This document shows, one piece after another, positions 1 to 13,099 of a DNA stretch of 64,000 nucleotides; within the stretch, counting starts at the first letter, position 1; the number at the start of each line of letters is the position of its first letter. The notes under the pieces were generated by a model. It was not told the origin of the DNA and did no database searches. It was given only the letters and a program-made list of their open reading frames with translations. The DNA is from Valencia hispanica (lineage: Eukaryota > Chordata > Actinopteri > Cyprinodontiformes > Valenciidae): the NCBI GenBank assembly GCA_963556495.2, contig OY747702.1, positions 55,593,786 through 55,657,785 on the forward strand, read 5' to 3'. The position numbers and the translations under genes were made by a program.

Positions 1-797
1 AGTTCAATAAATGATTTATACTACCTATTTGAAATTTTCCACTCACAGCATGTCCGCACTGAACGCCTTGAAATTAGCTGCATGTCTCTTTAAGAGTCTC
101 GGACACGCCCCCTTCCACATGCTGCCGACAACGTCATCACAACATTCTCCAGTTGCATGGGGACGAAGCATTACAGTACTGTAGCATCGGTGCGCCGGAC
201 TTTTGGAAGACAGGCATATCTTTTGGTTTACTATGGCCACGCAGGACATGGTACATGCATATGCATTTGATCCCGTCTCTGACCCTGAAAGTGAAATATT
301 GGATGAACCGGAGCGCGTTCAGCGGCTCGTTCAAGACGTGTCTGCATGGTAAAATATTGATGTTTCATTCACAAGAAAAATCAAACTTGTTACTTTTTCC
401 CCAAGTTATTAATATCTGTAGTAACAAAACTCCTTGTAAACATGAAGCATTGCTCAATTTGGAGAAATAAATACCTGTATATGGGCTATTACTTTCCACA
501 GGTGCTACCTGATTGCTTCTAGCGATGCTCTGCTTTAGTGCTCTGGGAGCGGGGGAGGGAGGGCTGTGGAGAGACGTGGGCGGTAATCAAAATTTAGGGG
601 CGTTGCTGGGAGGTTAGGGCGTTCCTAGGAGGACCCTGGCGTTCAGTGCTCAACATGGTAGCTGCGGGAGTTTATAGATATTACTCAAACATACATAAAT
701 TAACCTAAGAAACACTTTAGGCATGTTTTTAAGAAGGGAATGGCATAAGAATGTGATGAAAAGCTTTAAAAAGTGGATTTTATGTGCCACCCCTCCT
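1..797 (+). mobile_element. Right part of a TTAA-target DNA transposon
   Basis: The right end lies at a TTAA (798-801) preceded by the terminal bases CACCCCTCCT, a layout shared with other TTAA-flanked elements in this window. The matching left terminus is not found, so the element probably starts outside the window or is truncated. It contains a short coding exon with a splice donor (233-348). A GC-richer block with CCACTCACAG and cggacacgccccc motifs lies at 40-120. The boundary on the left is inferred only. Confidence 0.5.
233..348 (+). pseudogene. Transposon 5' coding exon, P2X7-C-like family
   Basis: An ATG at 233 opens a frame that begins MATQDMVHAYAFDPVSDPES and is rich in acidic residues. 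It ends ...RLVQDVSA plus the first two bases of a Trp codon, directly followed by a splice donor GTAAAA (349). From knowledge of fish genomes, a short acidic leader of the type 'YxFEP...acidic...DVSxW' precedes a cysteine-rich P2X7 C-terminal-like domain in many multicopy fish proteins. I infer that this is the first exon of such a transposon-borne gene. No later exon with the Cys-rich domain is seen downstream, so the copy is probably non-functional. The family call rests on recall of the pattern, not on an alignment. It could also be an unrelated chance ORF, but the donor placed exactly at the end of the similarity argues against that. Confidence 0.45.
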
Positions 798-1082
798 TTA
801 ATCATCCCTTCTCAGAGTTGACCTGAATTCAAAGACCAAATAAATACGTGCTGTAAAACAATGTTTGTAAAACAAGACGGAAGGCCGTGGACAGGATGAC
901 ATTACTTTGAACAATGGAAACCCAAGAGATTCATTGTTGGATTTTTTTTCTTTGCGATTTTCCAAAAATTCAATCGTCATAAAAAGAAAAATATAAAAAC
1001 AATCGATATAATTGATATATTCCCTAGCCCTAGTTTAGCCAGTGACTGTCATTATTGAGGCTTTTCTTAAAAGTTTGTTAAA

Positions 1083-1402
1083 GTAGTGGCTCAGGAGTTA
1101 GGAGATCGTTTTGTAACCGGAGGGTAGCAGGTTGCACCCCAGCTCTATCCATCTCAGTCGTTGTGTCCTTGGGCAAGAGACTTCACCCTTCTGCCTATAC
1201 GGGTGGTGGTCAGAGGGCCCAGTGGCGCCAGTGTTCGGCAGCCTTGCTTCTGTCAGTGTGCCCCAGGGCAGCTGTGGCTACAATGTAGCTCACCATCACC
1301 AGTGTGTGAATGTGTGCATGAATGGGTGAATGACTGAATGTTGTGTGAAGCGCTTTGGGGTCCTCAAGCACTAAATAAAGCACTAGAGAAGTACAGGCCA
1401 TT
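1083..1402 (+). repeat. tRNA-derived SINE (gcgcttTGGGGTCCTC tail type)
   Basis: The head has a tRNA-like A-box region (tggctcaggagttaggag) and a B-box-like ggttgcacccc. The body contains gtgtccttgggcaagagactt and a central ccagggcagctgtggctaca. The tail is gaagcgctttggggtcctca followed by actaaataaagc. The same tail recurs at 27456-27606, and the same head and body type at 28156-28360, which shows an interspersed family. Confidence 0.75.
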
Positions 1403-3351
1403 TATCATTTAGAAACTTTGGATGATGGCACTGTTTGATTCTGGTTAACTATATGTAGATTTGACATTCGTGACATACTGTATGTGCTCTCTCAAATTTT
1501 GCACCTGTCTTATGGTTTCAAATGTACTCACTCACATGTAAAATATTGTCGTAAAACTGATAAAATAGTGAAATACTTTGCCTTTTTTTGCAGGATAGTT
1601 TTGAACAATCACTAGTTTATAGGCTATGTTAACATGAGGCTGGAAAAACGTAGTGTAGCTTCTATTTGCAGAAGCGTTCTCCCTGATTAATCATCCAATG
1701 TTCCATTGGCTTTGGAAATTAAGGTTCGATTTGAAACAGCCACTGGCTGCAACCTCAATAAACATTACATCTGGTTATCACATCAGTGATGTGCCTCAGA
1801 TAATGCAGAGCACATGGTGTGCTGAAAGCCACTGAACACATTCAGGAACCTATTTCTGTGTTTTAATTGTCTTTCCCCACACAAACATGAGGGATGGAAA
1901 TTAAGGAGCCTCATGAATCATACTATTAGACATTTCTTAAAGGCCAGACACTAAAAAGAAAGACACACATTTGTACACATTTTATTTGCATCACAGTTTT
2001 TAATACAACGCAAATTTATTAAAAATAGCTCAGTGCTCAGAGCATTCTGGGATTTTCATACTTGCTCAAAAAATAAACAGACTGAATATGAATTCTAGTC
2101 ATTCGGAAAGAAATAAGGAAAAAATGTTTTAGACAGGACAACAACAAAAAATCAGAATGAGAAATGCTCATTTGGCTGCGTTTTGTCCACCACATTAATT
2201 TGTGGTTTCAAGGGTACTGCAAGGATTTCAGATGACCACCTAATGTTTCAGCCAAGTCAGATCCAGAGGACAAGACATGATGTATAAAGCTGTCCCTTGT
2301 GATCAGTTTTCTGACAGCAGAAATTGTATGATGGATGTTTTACAGGCAGGGCCATGCATGGGATGTTGAGCAGGATGCTGTAGAGAAAAAATGTGTCACA
2401 GACCTCGTCACCATCCATATTATAAAACTTTTTTCTTATACAGTTTTAGTTTTACTTAAATAAACAATAACACTGGATACACAGATATCGATCATTTTGA
2501 AGTGGCAAAAATAAAAGGATAAACTGTTTCTGAACTTAAATGCATCTATGATTTAGATTTTTTTCACATCTTTTAATTCACATTTTAATAAATGTCCTAG
2601 AATAGACATTTAAAACACCTTTAGATTTATCAACATGTTATCTCAGAACATACAGCAGAGATCTAAACCATTCTGGCACAACATCACCAACCCCCTAGAT
2701 GCATGTAGAGAGGGACAAAGATCTGGTGAGGTCAAAACTTCAACACTAAAGATAGGAAACACTTATTTGCTTACAAGCCTTACAGCCTTCATCAGGGTCA
2801 TTTTAAAACGGCTTAAAAAAAATAATGATCACATATTCATACATAAACAGGCTGACCAATCAGCCTTTAAGGTGGTGGCAGACCCTAAATGGATTCTGCC
2901 AAGGGCGTTGGTTTGTTTTTAAAATTGCCTTGGACAATAACTATAAACTTGAGTGTGGTTTGAACATTGTTGGGGAACTTATTAATTATTAATATATAAG
3001 TTTTCATCTGTTTGATGTTTATTTACAATGTGCACAGCAGAGTATATAGAGGTGTTGAAAATTGTATTTTTATTCAAGCAATAAAAGGTGAAAGCTTGAT
3101 GTGTTTTGTTGTGTCTTTCAAGCTGCACTAAAAAGCATTAGGCTGTTGGCTAGGAAGGATCATTTTAGCGTATTTAGGATCATTACATATCGTAGCAAAA
3201 AGAACAATGTTGGTTCTATTATTAATAGACTCACAGAGAAAAGAATGCATAACAAAAACGCATTTCATTGGCTACCATGGCCGTTCTGTGAGCGAAACTA
3301 CAACTTTAAGTTCACTACAGTTAACGGTAGTGCTTTGTTGAAAAAACTGAA
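1403..3351. other. Intron stretch without recognised features
   Basis: AT-rich sequence with no supported gene. A weak open frame at 2635-2922 spans a block containing ccttcatcagggtcattt, a motif often seen in repetitive DNA, but it has no recognisable protein similarity and no splice sites I can support. Confidence 0.5.
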
Positions 3352-3422
3352 AAATCAATTCTGAATCGATTCTTATAAAAATTCGATTCAATTCGATTCA
3401 ATTCGATATAAAAATCGATTCA
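3352..3422. repeat. Degenerate GATTC/ATTCGATTCA low-complexity repeat
   Basis: Several close copies of attcgattca and of aatcgattc follow each other and also occur as reverse complements, so the block can fold back. It resembles the subterminal repeats of fish MITEs. A short related GATTC-type block appears near 30200. Confidence 0.6.
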
Positions 3423-3425
3423 CAA

Positions 3426-3760
3426 GTCCAAAAAGATGAGAGTAGTAGTAAACTGGATCTAGACTTTGTGAAACACTAACAGGCTCTTTGGCAGACACAT
3501 GATAAACATCAACAAGTTGAAATCGGGAAGATAAATATGATTTAGAGCACAGGAAAGCAGTACGCTTGATTGAAATTAGTTCCACACTCTAGTAGAATGC
3601 TGTGGTTGATGTTGTTAAATACATCACTGCGGTTAAGAAGGACTGGTAGTGAATAGAGAACATTAACTGATGCATCAACAAGGTTGTTTGTTACTGTAAT
3701 TAAAAAGAGTTGCAGTGCTGTGATGTGCTCTAAAGGCAGACTGGAAATCTTCATAAGAGT
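3426..3760 (-). mobile_element. L2-like LINE fragment (RT N-terminal part)
   Basis: Minus-strand translation around 3754-3570 reads like the L2-type reverse transcriptase segment that carries the 'HST..ALL.VTN.L....D...VLVLLDLS.AFDTVDH' block. Recognisable here are LFLITVTNNLVDAS and the degraded NRSDVFNNINHSILL. The frame is broken. It is a separate piece from the L2 body at 3897-5160, because this block should lie upstream of that body in an intact element but is found downstream of its 3' end. Confidence 0.45.
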
Positions 3761-3896
3761 ACACTGATCTTGCTAAGCTCAATGCATCATGTTACTTTCG
3801 GACAAATAAAGTAAAAACAAAACCCTCTGTCTTTTTACTATATAATGGGATGTATTTCCCTTGAGCAAAGTAGTGGGTGAAAGATTATAGGCAAGG
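3761..3896. other. Short spacer between two L2 fragments
   Basis: About 135 bp of AT-rich DNA containing no feature I recognise; it separates the 3' terminus of the larger L2 copy from the displaced L2 fragment. Confidence 0.4.
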
Positions 3897-5160
3897 GAAG
3901 TTTATTTGTATAGCACACAATAAGGCGATTCAAGGTGCTTTGGGTGATTAGGGGATGAAACAAAAGTAATAATAAAACAAAAGTAGAAGCATAAAACACA
4001 TTAGAAACACGTGAAAGAAAAACATATGACATTCCAGCTGTTATTAATCATTTACTTAAAAGCAGCTCTAAGCAGTTGTTTTTTTAGCCTTGATTTAAAG
4101 AAACTCAGTGTTTCAGCAGCTTTGGAGTCGTCTGGAAGTTTGTTCCAGAGGAGCACTGAAACTGAAAGTTGCATCTCTATGTTTGGTTCTGACACTATAG
4201 GGATGATAAGTAAACTAGAGTTAGAGGACCTGAGTTGTCTGGGTGGATGGTATAGTGACAACAGATCTTTAACATACTGTGGTGCTAAGCCATTCATTGA
4301 TTTATAAACTAGTAAACATATTTTGAAGTCTATTCTCTGAGCTACAGGGAGCCAGTGTAAGGACTATTGAACTGGGGTGATGGGCTCAACTTTCCTGGTT
4401 CTATTGAGGAACACGAGCAGCGGCGTTCTAAATCACCTGCAGCTGTCTAATTGACTTTTTAGGCAGACCTGTGAAGACACTGCTGCAGTAATCAATCCGA
4501 CTAAAGATAAACACATGGATGAGCTTTTCGAGATCCTGTTTTGACATTAGTCCTTTAATCCTAGAAATGTTCTTTAGGTGATAGAAGGCTGACCTTGTTA
4601 TTGCCTTTATGTGACCCAGAAGGTACAGGTCTGAGTCCATTACGACACCTACATTTTGGGCCTGATCAGTAGGTTCTAGCTGTACTAGCTGAAGCTGTGT
4701 GCTGACTCTTGATCGTTGCTTTTTTATGTCCAAAAATAATTACTTCAATTTTGTTTCTATTCAGCTGGAAAAAAATATGGCATATCCATCCATTGATTTG
4801 TCTAATGCGTTCACTTAGGGTTTGGATGGCTTCAAAGTCACCTTGAGACATTGTAATGTAAAGTATTTTCTGCATTGTTACGGTAACCAATTCTATTGGT
4901 TGTTATAATCTGGGTTAGCAAGAGCATGTAGATACTAAATAGGAGGGGGCCCCGGATGGAGCCCTGGGGCACCCTACATGTGATTTGTGTCTGTTCTGAT
5001 GAAAAGTTTCCTATTGACACAGAAGTTCCTGTTCTTGGGTTAAGACTCAAACCAGCCGAGTACTGTACCAACAAGTCCAACCCAGCTCTTCAGCCATTTC
5101 AATACTATATCATGGTCAACCGTGAAAATTCAAACACAAACTCCAAAAAGCTCTGTCTAC
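3897..5160 (-). mobile_element. 5'-truncated L2-family LINE, decayed
   Basis: On the minus strand, from high to low coordinates, the broken frames show TVDHDIVLK (near 5120), the RT motif QITCRVPQGSIRGPLLF (near 4960; intact elements have GVPQGS), a destroyed YADD box (YRNNAEN), IRQINGW...QLNRNKIEVIIFG, NVGVVMDSDL, SAFYHLKNISRIKGLMS, IDYCSSVFTGLPKKSIRQLQ, SMNGLAPQYVKDLL and LWNKLPDDSKAAETLSFFKS. The 3' end at about 3897 carries the ctatacaaataaa type tail. Several frameshifts and the lost YADD box show that it is dead. It lies antisense to the host gene and stops only tens of bases before the exon acceptor. Confidence 0.85.
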
Positions 5161-5169
5161 CATCTTTAA

Positions 5170-6524
<1,355 letters not shown>

Positions 6525-6960
6525 GCTTTCTAGTTACATAGGTCAAGTCACTAGGTCCTACAGGCCAAGTCTGAGTCCAAGTCCCCCAAAAAATTTTCCA
6601 GTCCAAGTCAAGTCATTCTCATCTGAGAGCAAGTCAAAAATAAGAGAGCAGAATGTACATTTTAAGACTACAATAATGGAAGTTATTCATTGTTTACTAT
6701 GTAAAAAAATTCTACTCAATTCCCCGACGGTATCATCAAGCTACCACAGTAGCATGTGCAAACCTGTACACTTACATAGGCTTTGGGAAGTTATTAAATT
6801 TGTACAGAAATCTGATTAATATAAGAAGAATATATGTCCAAGTCCTAACCTTGCAAGTCCAAGTGCAAGCCATCGGCGTGCTGCGCAAGTCAAGTCACAA
6901 GCCCCTAAAAGTGACTCAATTCAGGACTTGAGTCCGAGTCAAGGATTCGACTACTCCTTA
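6525..6960. mobile_element. CAAGTC-rich MITE (hAT-like)
   Basis: Both ends consist of irregular repeats of CAAGTC/GAGTC: gtccaagtcaagtcattctc type at the left and gacttgagtccgagtcaagg at the right. A block beginning cactaggtcctacaggccaa is nearly identical to one at 30130-30190, showing a second copy. No coding capacity. Assignment to hAT rests on resemblance to known fish MITEs with CAAGTC arrays; no clear target duplication was found. Confidence 0.6.
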
Positions 6961-9900
6961 CTGGGAGCATCATCCCAGTCGATGCCCCTCGTCCTGTGAA
7001 TAAAAAAAGACCAAGAAAAACACAGAGCAAAAAACATCTTTGTTTTTCTACCATAATTTCTTTTAAACACAATAAATTCACCAGGCAAGTTAGTCGTTAG
7101 TCTGTTTATTTGATCAAAAGCTGCTGTTAACAAAGATTTGGAACTAACAGTTTCTGCAAATCTCCAGTGCTGAGGAGCATTAAAAACCTAATGGTCCCTC
7201 ACCCTATTTAGTTCTGGTACTGGGAACACGGAGTACGCTAACCATGTCTCTGCAAGTCCTTTTTGTTGGAGTTGGTAAGGACTCTGGCTGCAGCAATCTA
7301 CCACAAATAAAGGCATGCAAGCATTTTTGTGTGTGTGCGTGGCCTGTTTTCTAAGGTACTCTTTATTTTGGTTATTGTTTTAAAGATGATAGTAAGCTGA
7401 TTTAGTAAAGGATTTAATGCTGATGTCAAAATTTAGATCCGAGTCCAAAACAACAGGAAGAAGTAATCCAGTAATCATGTAAATATTTTCTTTAACTTCT
7501 TTAAGAGACATTTGGCTGTGAATATATGAAGCTAGTTAGGTTGCATCACTGCAGCTGGAGCACAAATCTTTAAAACTAGGTAACTGGACTTTATTGTAAT
7601 ATTTTGGTAGACACTTAAACGCATATTTCACACAAGAATGCATGCTCTTATTGTGAAGGGAAGATTGTGGTTCATGAAGTGTGTGTGTATTTTGGCGTAA
7701 CAGAAAAAACTGGCGGGAAAAGTAAAAAGAGATTGCATTGTTTTATGTTGGAAGCTAGCCCTTACAAAATTTGAGACTGCAAATACCTTTTCTTGTCTCT
7801 TTCTTGTCAACGTTCACAATATCACAAATATTGGACACATTTATAAATAAATAAAAAATAGGGATTAACCTGTACCTTAAATCATCTGGAATCTTCCTGC
7901 AGCATCAGAACTAATGGTTGCTTGCAGGTAATTCATACGCAGATAGAACATGGAAATGAAATGTATCTAATATTTCTATAGCATGCAGCGCTGTACACAG
8001 AAGCCCCCCTGAGACCTGTAATAATCTAACAACACTTATAATATTCACAGCAGGAAATAAAAGCTAATTGAAAAAGCTGTATTTTTTTATGATGTTATTA
8101 GGCTGGTTTAGGAAACACCAGTCAATCAGATTTACAGAGCATGGCTAATCTATTTTATTACTACTGCCTCTCTTTGGTACACAGGTATAAAACGGCTATA
8201 TAATGGGCCGTGTGGTTAGAGAAGCAGCTTTTCTTTTTTAAACCTGAGTGGGCTGGCGCACAGCTGCTGATATAATCCGGTAATTGGTATGTGTATTTTT
8301 AGTCATAGCATTGACGGTGTATTTTTGATTACATGTACTGTAAATTGCAGATATTTCTTCCACTCTTAGAGACCGTCATTACTGTGTCCAAGGCATTAAT
8401 ACTTGGCTTGAAATATAATTGTTTGGTTTATTGTTGACATAATCTCCAAGAGGCAGCTGTAAAATTCTATGCAAATACCTTAAATGCTGTCATAAACTGT
8501 GCCACATCATAAACTAAATCAGGTGATTCAGTGTATCTAGAATTACGGGTGCCATCTGGAACAAAATGGCAGTAAAAGCAGAAATGACCAACCATGAAAA
8601 AGGCACCTGCCACTTTGCTCTGCCAAAAGTTTCCCCTTTGCACACCTTTGTGGAATATTCAAAGCATGACAATATTGTTTGTCGTGACAGGAAATAAGGA
8701 TTAAATGTCCATTCATTATTCATTCCTCCTATTGCAAAGACTGGAAGTGGGTCTTAAAAAAATTTAAGTATAGAACTGACTGGAGATCTGATAGGATTTT
8801 TGCTTGAGCCAGCATCTTTAAAAAAAAATGTTTTGCTTTTCTTCTTGGGTCAATGAGTACATTTTCCAACAAAACGCCACTCGTCTCAAAGACACAGAAT
8901 CTGTCTCCTTCCTAAACGACATGATGGCTGGGCATTCCCTTGGTGTTTATACTCCATATAGTTGTTTGAACAGATGAACATCGTATGTTCAGGTATGTAA
9001 AAAAGGGACACAATGATGAACCAGACTTGTGGAGGTCCACAGTTCCCTTCATGATGTCTTGATTTTCCCTATGACTTCACAAAAGGTAGTAGCAGAGGTG
9101 GTGGGGTGAACCAGTAAACAATCTTTTTATTTAATCTCTGCATGTTTTTTACATCCCATTTGTGGTACGCTACATACTTCCCTATCAAAGCTGCTGTCAT
9201 GTTGGAATTAAGCTTCCTGACCCCCATGCAGAACACCACTAGGGAGACCAGTTGTCAAATTAATTTTATTAGTTTTATTGAAACAATAAATAGATGATGA
9301 GGATGAGGAAGGTCACAGACACCGAGAACACTACACAAGGAAATAGAGACTTGAAGAACTGCAGGAGGGGAAGTCCAGAGGTGAGAGAGTGTTTTGGTAG
9401 GAATCAGAAAGTTTGGATGTACTCAGGTGGAGCTTACTTGATGGATGGTGGATTGAACGCTAGGGAGAGAGGGCTAGGTGTCTGGGATATCTGCAGGAGC
9501 TTCTTGCTGAGTTCCAGATGACAGAGAGGGTGGATTCTGGGAGTGAGGACTGAGCATGGAGGGCAGGCAGGCGGAGCACGGAGATGGGAGCCTAGAACAC
9601 AGAGAAACTTGGAGCTTGAAAGGCTGTCAGATGTGGGTGACGACCAAGGGCTTGCAATAAAGCTGGAGAACTGATCTTGAGTTTTCTTGCAAGGAAAAAC
9701 GTTTGGAAGGAGCACAGGTAAGCATTAGGCCAGAAATCACAGAAGACAATGAAAACTAAAATTATCTTGGAAAACACAGAGGGCTAGGGGTTTTACCAAG
9801 ACAGATCAACACTCAGGCACCGAAGATCTGCCAGCTCCTTATATCCAGCCAGTAATGAGCTTCGATGCGCTGCAGCTGAGCAAGCAGCAGAGTATGGCTC

Positions 9901-10048
9901 CGCCCCCTGCTTGATGGACAAGTCCTCAGCTCACGCAGGACCCATGCTAGAACTCTCCGAAAAGGTGGAGAACAAGCAGGAAGAATGACAAAGACAAAAA
10001 AACAAACACCCCAAACTCCTAACTGCTGCCTTCTTTTGCGACAACCTT
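6961..10048. other. 3.1-kb intron stretch, no gene seen
   Basis: Mostly AT-rich unique-looking sequence. From about 9240 to 10030 the composition becomes GC-richer, with ccgccccctgcttgatggac and purine-rich runs, which may be a decayed repeat, but no termini or coding motifs are seen. Confidence 0.45.
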
Positions 10049-10052
10049 TTAA

Positions 10053-10543
10053 AGGAACAGGGGGCAGGATTTGTAAATAAAATAAACATCCATGTCCAGT
10101 TTTTTAATGCTGTTGGGTGATGAAGCGTTATAAACCAAAAAGAATGAGCCCACCCACGTATCGCTTCATTTTCTTAAACTGGCTGTGTGCTGCAAAATGT
10201 GCTGCAGTTCGGGGCTCGAATTTCCCGCGCTGTCCTGCGGATGTGACGTCAATTGACACGGCTTGTGCGTTCTCGACAGCTTTAAAAGAGGAAGAAAAAT
10301 GGTTGCAGACCTCCATTGATTTAATTGTGAGAATGGATTTTTCTCTTCTGCAACTGGGAAACGACCAAGGACGACTCACAGCCCACTAAAAAGTGGCACT
10401 AAGAAAAAGAAGTATGTCACTGTGAAGAGGTATGTTTTTTTTGTGAAGCGTTTGTGCGCGCTCCCGTGCGGCTGGCTGCAGTTACTTGCAGCGCCGGCCG
10501 TGTCGCTGGTGAGTTTCGTTTCTTCATTCTGCCCCATGCTCCT
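10053..10543. mobile_element. TTAA-flanked MITE, 491 bp
   Basis: Left TTAA at 10049-10052 and right TTAA at 10544-10547. The terminal inverted repeats are AGGAACAGGGGGCAGGAT and, read inward from the right, AGGAGCATGGGGCAGAAT (4 differences over 18). TTAA duplications are typical of piggyBac and Kolobok superfamilies; the AG-starting ends are unlike piggyBac (CCC), so Kolobok-like is my inference. The interior is GC-richer, with a cgtca motif block and a short ORF, but no transposase. Confidence 0.7.
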
Positions 10544-11283
10544 TTAATGTGCATACGTATACTGTATATTTTATACATTATTTGAAAGCTGAGATTCTTT
10601 AGATTCCAATGATGTAGGCTATGGCAATCATGGATACAATCATAACTGTAAACACAGTAAACCCTTTTGCCAAACCACCAAAACAAAAATAACGTGCAAC
10701 TCACCGTTCGAAGCCACATATCATAGACAGAACAGAGCCATCTCAAACAAAAACAGTATTTTATATCCACAAGGGTCCAGTCATAGCCGTTTCTAACCTA
10801 TGCGGTTGCATAGGCCCCCCAAGCCACTAGGGGGCCCCCAAAGCTGCTGTAGGCCAATGGGTTATCTGGCAGCTGCCATACCTTGGCTCCAGGGAAAAAT
10901 GTTATCTTTCGTTTTTTATATAAATGTATGGAATTACTCTGTGTCAATTTGTATTGATTACTCTATTACTTAATACATTTAATAGGTGTACAAATGAAAA
11001 TCTGATTCAGTACAAATGAAAATCAGAGCAACACAATCGATTTCTCTACGTATTATCTTTCCCAACACTGTATCCTCCCTCCACCTTGAAATGTAGTATC
11101 TCCCAGTCTCAGACTTTTTGGAGCTAACGCACTGGCAGGACTGGAGTTACTGGCGCAAAACTCCCTTTGTTTACACGTGATATTGTTGCAATTCCATGGT
11201 GAATGAAGTGAACAGAATGAGTTAAATTGTGTTTTGGCAATAATTTATTAATTATAATAGTAATTGCTAATGATTATAACAAA

Positions 11284-11308
11284 TATAATAATAATAACAA
11301 TAATAATA

Positions 11309-11344
<36 letters not shown>
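11284..11344. repeat. (AAT)n-(ATT)n microsatellite
   Basis: A run of ATA/AAT triplets switches to a longer ATT run, so the two halves are complementary and can fold into a hairpin. It lies inside the hAT-like element. Confidence 0.95.
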
Positions 11345-11534
11345 TCTATAATAGCAATAAGCCACAGTGAGATAAGCTATTTTGTGACACATTTAGGCCA
11401 GAACTGTTGTTCTCCACTCCACTGTCTGTCACGCAGTGGACGTGCATCAGTAGGCTATCCTCCTATTGGATAGATGAACAGGCCGGCTTTAGGTTCATTC
11501 ACGTCACAGACTAGTGACATTGAGGTTGCCTTTC

Positions 11535-11618
11535 ATGGCATCTAAACAGAGTTATCCGAGTGGATCGGAGAAAAGGAAAAAGAAAAAAGCGAGGAAGAGA
11601 AAACATCTAAGGATAAAG
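11535..11618 (+). pseudogene. First exon of a hAT-type transposase
   Basis: The ATG at 11535 starts 28 codons, MASKQSYPSGSEKRKKKKAR followed by KRKHLRIK, ending exactly at a splice donor GTAAGA (11619). Many fish hAT/ZMYM-type transposases start with a short, Lys/Arg-rich leader containing 'PSGAxKRKK', which acts as a nuclear localisation tail before a zinc finger; the match to that pattern is from memory. No downstream zinc-finger or dimerisation exon is present in the element, so this is a relic or a non-autonomous copy that retains the transcription start and first exon. Confidence 0.55.
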
Positions 11619-13099
11619 GTAAGACATTGATTTTATTTAAATGTAGGGTGGCTTTATGGTTGGTCGGTGTAACACTGAGTTTTTAGCTATTTCGCCTAAG
11701 AAATGCTAAATCGCCATAAACGTTAATAACCGTTAATTATTAACGTGGTGACAGCTTAGCTCAGTTTACTACCATCAACGTTTCAATCATCATTCTGACC
11801 AGGCCCGGACTGGCAATCGGGAGCACCGGGAGATTTCCTGGTGGACTGCGTGTCAAAGTGGCCTGGCCTGATCACGTTTTTAATAAGTGTTACATGTTAA
11901 GCTCCTTACCAACCCCAATATTACTGGTATTCTTATTTAAATATATGAAAATGGATATATTTTATTAGCAGCCTGATTTTCTGTTGATGTTGAACTTTTT
12001 GCTTTATTTTTATTTATAATTTGATCTTAGTTTTGTTTTCAGTGTTAAGAATTTGCTGACAAATTGTGTTCCTATTTTAATGATCAAAATAAAATAATAC
12101 AAATAATAGCAAAACACAGTGTCTGTTACATTTATAGGTATATAGGGGGTTGTTTCCTTTGAAGAGTATTATTATTAGCCTACCTCTGCCAAGGAGGTTC
12201 TGCTTGCACAAGGGTTTGTTTGTCCCTCCGTTTTACCATATCGATAAACAATATAACTAAAAAAGAATGACTTGCTGAATTTGATAGAGCAACAGGTGAT
12301 TCAAATTTGGAGGTGATTTTGACCACTGTCTTGATACAGGAATCTTTAATCAATTGTTGTCGTACTTGTCCGCCGGCACTTAGCCCCTTTATTATGGTAT
12401 GTGTGATGTGAACACCCCTCCCAGGTTGGAGGTCTGCACTCTGAGTGCTTTCTAGTTTTTATTAGTTAGTTATCTTTCTTGAGTGAGTGTTTAATTTCAA
12501 TACTGGTATGAGAGGTTATCATGACTGTACCCTATTTTGCTTCCAATTTGTGACAATTTATGGCGTGTTTATAGATCATATAAGGTAGGCTATCGTTAAA
12601 TTGCAGTTTGGCAAAGTAGGGGGCCCTGGAACAAAATCTTGCATAGGGCCCCCACAATGCTAGAAACAGCCCTGGTCCAGTTAATGTCCTCCAGTAAAAC
12701 AGCTAATCCACAAAAAGTTTTACGTCAGCAATCCAACATAATCTTAAAACATTGATTATTTCCTTCCTTGGATGTATTTCCCACAAAGTTTAGATCATTA
12801 ATACCATTAGCATGCTCAAATTAGCCTTGAGATTACACAGCGGCCCGCAGCTGGCAAACAACAAATTAGTGCATTACTGGCACCAACTGGTATGGATTGT
12901 GTAAATCAAGGTTGCAGTTGCCTTTGTAAGACTGGTGATGTGTTAGTATTGTCCCAGCTTGTGCTAGCTTTGCTCTTGTTTTGATAAAGCCAAGCTCTAA
13001 CGTCCATTTTGGCATACAACCGTATTAAAGTATCTTCTTTAAAGCCTCCAAAAGTCCTAATTAAAAGCCTACGGTTCTTTCTGCTGGTTGTCTAGGGTC

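Larger units (their letters stand above)
10782..12673 (+). mobile_element. hAT-like element, 1.9 kb, 8-bp target duplication
   Basis: Flanked by direct 8-bp copies GGTCCAGT (10774-10781 and 12674-12681). The ends are CATAGCCGTTTCTAACC and, inward from the right, AGGGCTGTTTCTAGCA, followed on both sides by C/G-rich gggggccc blocks. The homologous repeat at 56.6 kb lacks the insert, confirming it. The 5' part holds a candidate promoter region and a first coding exon (11535-11618); the rest of the transposase is missing. An (AAT)n/(ATT)n run lies at 11284-11344 and a smaller nested repeat beginning ccaggcccggactgg near 11800. Confidence 0.8.
10548..13099 (-). mobile_element. Interspersed repeat, inverted copy split by a hAT element
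   Basis: Leaving out 10782-12673, this sequence is colinear in reverse complement with 56143-56790. Shared landmarks, in the orientation of the 56-kb copy, are agacaaccagcagag, gacattagagcttggc, gagcaaagctagcacaagc, ccataccag, gtaatgcactaatttgtt, gagcatgctaatggta, caacataatc and gaatctcagcttt. A third, internally deleted copy lies at 49790-50045. No protein coding is seen. The superfamily is unknown. Confidence 0.7.

Noticed and set aside
3838..5080. Several minus-strand frames as possible genes
   Set aside because: They are pieces of one dead L2 reverse transcriptase with frameshifts and a lost YADD motif.
10417..10770. 117-codon minus-strand frame
   Set aside because: It crosses the border between a TTAA element and a neighbouring repeat, so it cannot be one gene.
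11264..11473. Frame with poly-Ile
   Set aside because: Translation of the (ATT)n run inside a hAT-like element.
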